DNA from: Thiohalobacter sp.
Lineage (GTDB): Bacteria; Pseudomonadota; Gammaproteobacteria; DSM-19610
Length of the DNA: 7,476 nt
Direction of reading: 5' to 3'
NCBI GenBank assembly: GCA_027010005.1
Contig: JALVCM010000446.1
Coordinates: 1 to 7,476 of the forward strand
Numbering within the stretch: the stretch's first letter is position 1; each line of letters begins with the position of its first letter. The position numbers and the translations under genes are program-made. Shown piece after piece: positions 5,990 through 7,476 of this stretch. The notes under the pieces are model-generated. The model was not told the origin of the DNA. It saw nothing but the letters and a program-made list of their open reading frames with translations, and ran no database searches.

Positions 5990-7012
5990 ATGAGTCGTAC
6001 ATTTGATGTTGCCGTGGTCGGCGCTACCGGTGCAGTCGGTGAAGTCATGCTGGAAATTCTCGCCGAGCGCAAGTTCCCGGTTGGCGAGGTCTACCCACTG
6101 GCCAGCGAACGTTCCGCCGGCAGCAAGGTGAGATTCGGCGACAAAATGTTCACCGTGCAGAATCTTGCCGACTTCGATTTTTCCAAAGCGCAGATCGGCC
6201 TGTTCTCCGCCGGCGCGTCCATATCTAAAGAATATGCACCGAAAGCCGCGGCAGCCGGCTGTGTGGTTATCGACAATACCTCACAGTTCCGTTACGACGA
6301 CGAGATCCCGCTGGTGGTGCCGGAGGTCAACCCGGAAAAGATCGCCCACTACAAGGACCACGGCATTATCGCCAACCCCAACTGTTCCACCATCCAGATG
6401 CTGGTGGCGCTGAAGCCGATCCACGACGCCGTCGGCATCGAGCGGATCAATGTCTGCACCTACCAGGCCGTTTCCGGTACCGGTAAGGACGCCATCCAGG
6501 AGCTGGCCACACAAACAGCTAACATATTGAATACAAAAGAAGTCAAGGCCAGCGTTTACCCCAAACAGATTGCCTTCAACGTGTTGCCACATATCGATGT
6601 GTTCCAGGACAACGGTTACACCAAGGAAGAAATGAAAATGGTCTGGGAGACGCGCAAGATCATGGGTGACGAGACGATTCTCGTGAACCCCACTGCGGTG
6701 CGTGTGCCGGTATTTTTTGGTCATTCCGAGGCCCTGCACATCGAAACCCGCGACAAGATGAGCGCCGACCAGTGCCGCGAGTTACTGGCGGGTTCGCCGG
6801 GCATCGAGGTCATGGATGAACACAAGGATGGTGGCTACCCGACTGCCGTGACCGAGGGGGCAAACAGTGATCCGGTCTACGTCGGTCGCATTCGTGAAGA
6901 TATCTCGCATCCCAGAGGTTTAGATTTATGGGTGGTCGCCGATAATGTGCGCAAAGGGGCAGCCCTTAACAGTATTCAGATTGCTGAAATACTGGTAAAA
7001 AACTACCTCTGA
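5990..7012 (+). CDS. asd: Aspartate-semialdehyde dehydrogenase
   Basis: A 340-residue enzyme that reduces aspartyl phosphate to aspartate semialdehyde with NADPH, the branch point toward diaminopimelate/lysine, threonine and methionine. The N-terminal Rossmann motif VVGATGAVG covers residues 9-17. The catalytic cysteine is Cys132 in NPNCSTIQM, and GHSEALHIE (His245) supplies the catalytic histidine region. [14 protein letters not shown] is typical of the approximately 340-residue subfamily shared with Gram-positives and many Gammaproteobacteria, not the roughly 367-residue E. coli type, which differs around the active cysteine. The ATG has AGGAG five bases upstream. The position after leuB and before fimV is conserved in Pseudomonas. 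It may be read through from leu or have its own promoter in the 141-base gap; no clear promoter was found. Confidence 0.97.
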   Translation: MSRTFDVAVVGATGAVGEVMLEILAERKFPVGEVYPLASERSAGSKVRFGDKMFTVQNLADFDFSKAQIGLFSAGASISKEYAPKAAAAGCVVIDNTSQFRYDDEIPLVVPEVNPEKIAHYKDHGIIANPNCSTIQMLVALKPIHDAVGIERINVCTYQAVSGTGKDAIQELATQTANILNTKEVKASVYPKQIAFNVLPHIDVFQDNGYTKEEMKMVWETRKIMGDETILVNPTAVRVPVFFGHSEALHIETRDKMSADQCRELLAGSPGIEVMDEHKDGGYPTAVTEGANSDPVYVGRIREDISHPRGLDLWVVADNVRKGAALNSIQIAEILVKNYL

Positions 7013-7120
7013 GCAAGTCTGTTCAGCGTAGTTCCGGGCTGCCAGTGGATGCACATGGTCCGGTCGAGAGAACGGCCGGGTTCGCTTGTGGATGCGAACG
7101 AGGGAAAAAAGGGGACTTTT
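7013..7120 (+). promoter_or_regulatory. fimV leader with two stem-loops and GGA motifs
   Basis: Two adjacent 6-bp stem-loops with 8-base loops are visible: 7060-7065 with 7074-7079 (one G-U pair) and GTTCGC 7080-7085 with GCGAAC 7094-7099. GTGGATGC occurs twice (7036 and 7089 regions); the second GGA (7090-7092) is displayed in the second loop. More GGA motifs lie at 7103-7105 and at 7113-7115, the last inside the ribosome site. This resembles leaders bound by CsrA/RsmA, but that is only a pattern match. No intrinsic terminator for asd is seen. Confidence 0.35.
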
Positions 7121-7476
7121 ATGTTCAGGAAATCGGCCTTGGCAATGGCAATGCTGGGCGCATTGACCACAGGAAACGTGGTTGCACTGGGACTCGGTGA
7201 AATTGATCTAAAATCGGCGCTGAATCAACCACTTGAAGCAGAAGTCGAGCTGCTCTCCGCGACCGATGCGGAAATGCAGGAGCTCAAGGTTTCCATGGGT
7301 TCGCCCAGGGCTTTCGAACAGGCCGGCATTGATCGCCCGCTGTTCCTCTCCAAACTCAAATTCAATGTGATACGCAACGCGGCCGGCAAGCCAGTGGTGC
7401 GCATCACCAGTCGCGACGTGATACGCGAGCCCTTCCTGGACTTCCTCATGGAGATCTCCTGGAGCAAGGGCCGCCT
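7121..7476 (+). CDS. fimV: FimV-family polar hub protein, N-terminal part
   Basis: The first 118 codons of a gene running off the right edge. MFRK followed by a hydrophobic run to about residue 21 and VVA before LGLGEI is a signal peptide, with cleavage likely after Ala22. LGLGEIDLKSALNQPLEAEVELLS (core residues: LGEI at 25-28, SALNQPL at 32-38) is the hallmark N-terminal domain of FimV/HubP/TspA proteins, continuing through FLSKLKFNV and PFLDFLMEISW. Family members are 700 residues or more, with a LysM peptidoglycan-binding domain, one membrane segment and an acidic TPR tail; none of that is visible here. FimV organises the cell pole and type IV pili. GGGGA lies five bases before the ATG. 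It follows asd by 108 bases, as in Pseudomonas. Confidence 0.95.
   Translation, partial: MFRKSALAMAMLGALTTGNVVALGLGEIDLKSALNQPLEAEVELLSATDAEMQELKVSMGSPRAFEQAGIDRPLFLSKLKFNVIRNAAGKPVVRITSRDVIREPFLDFLMEISWSKGR

Overview
The window looks like a piece of a gammaproteobacterial chromosome of fairly high GC content. The gene order leuC-leuD-leuB-asd-fimV, with a divergent LysR-type regulator in front of leuC, is the arrangement known from Pseudomonas and other Gammaproteobacteria, and ErpA is typical of Proteobacteria. I cannot name the genus. No RNA genes, CRISPR arrays, insertion sequences or phage genes were seen.

Left part (1-2386, all minus strand). Reading leftward: a LysR-family regulator (1520-2386); a 226-base gap holding a REP-like double hairpin, a tandem fragment of its edge and a small GC-flanked element; erpA, an A-type iron-sulfur carrier with an unusual cysteine-rich tail (916-1293); and an ATP-grasp ligase-like gene running off the left edge (1-925). 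The ligase gene overlaps the end of erpA and has no ATG or GTG start at a sensible place.

Divergent control region (2387-2475). It carries nested CATAT/ATATG inverted repeats. The inner pair is spaced exactly as a LysR T-N11-A box, and the outer left half-site covers the regulator's own start codon. This is the likely operator for leuC activation and for autoregulation.

Right part (2476-7476, plus strand). leuC, leuD and leuB encode isopropylmalate isomerase (two subunits) and 3-isopropylmalate dehydrogenase, the second and third steps of the leucine branch. leuA is not in the window. asd follows (aspartate-semialdehyde dehydrogenase, feeding lysine/diaminopimelate, threonine and methionine), then the 5' end of fimV (polar peptidoglycan-binding hub protein), whose leader holds two small stem-loops and several GGA motifs. 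All three gaps between leuC, leuD, leuB and asd are occupied by REP-like inverted repeats of two families; one of them supplies the leuD stop codon.

Overall this is mostly core metabolism. I do not see a new multi-gene system. The points worth a second look are the altered ErpA cysteine pattern and its overlapping ATP-grasp neighbour, the hairpin repeats with compensatory base changes, and the regulator's operator.
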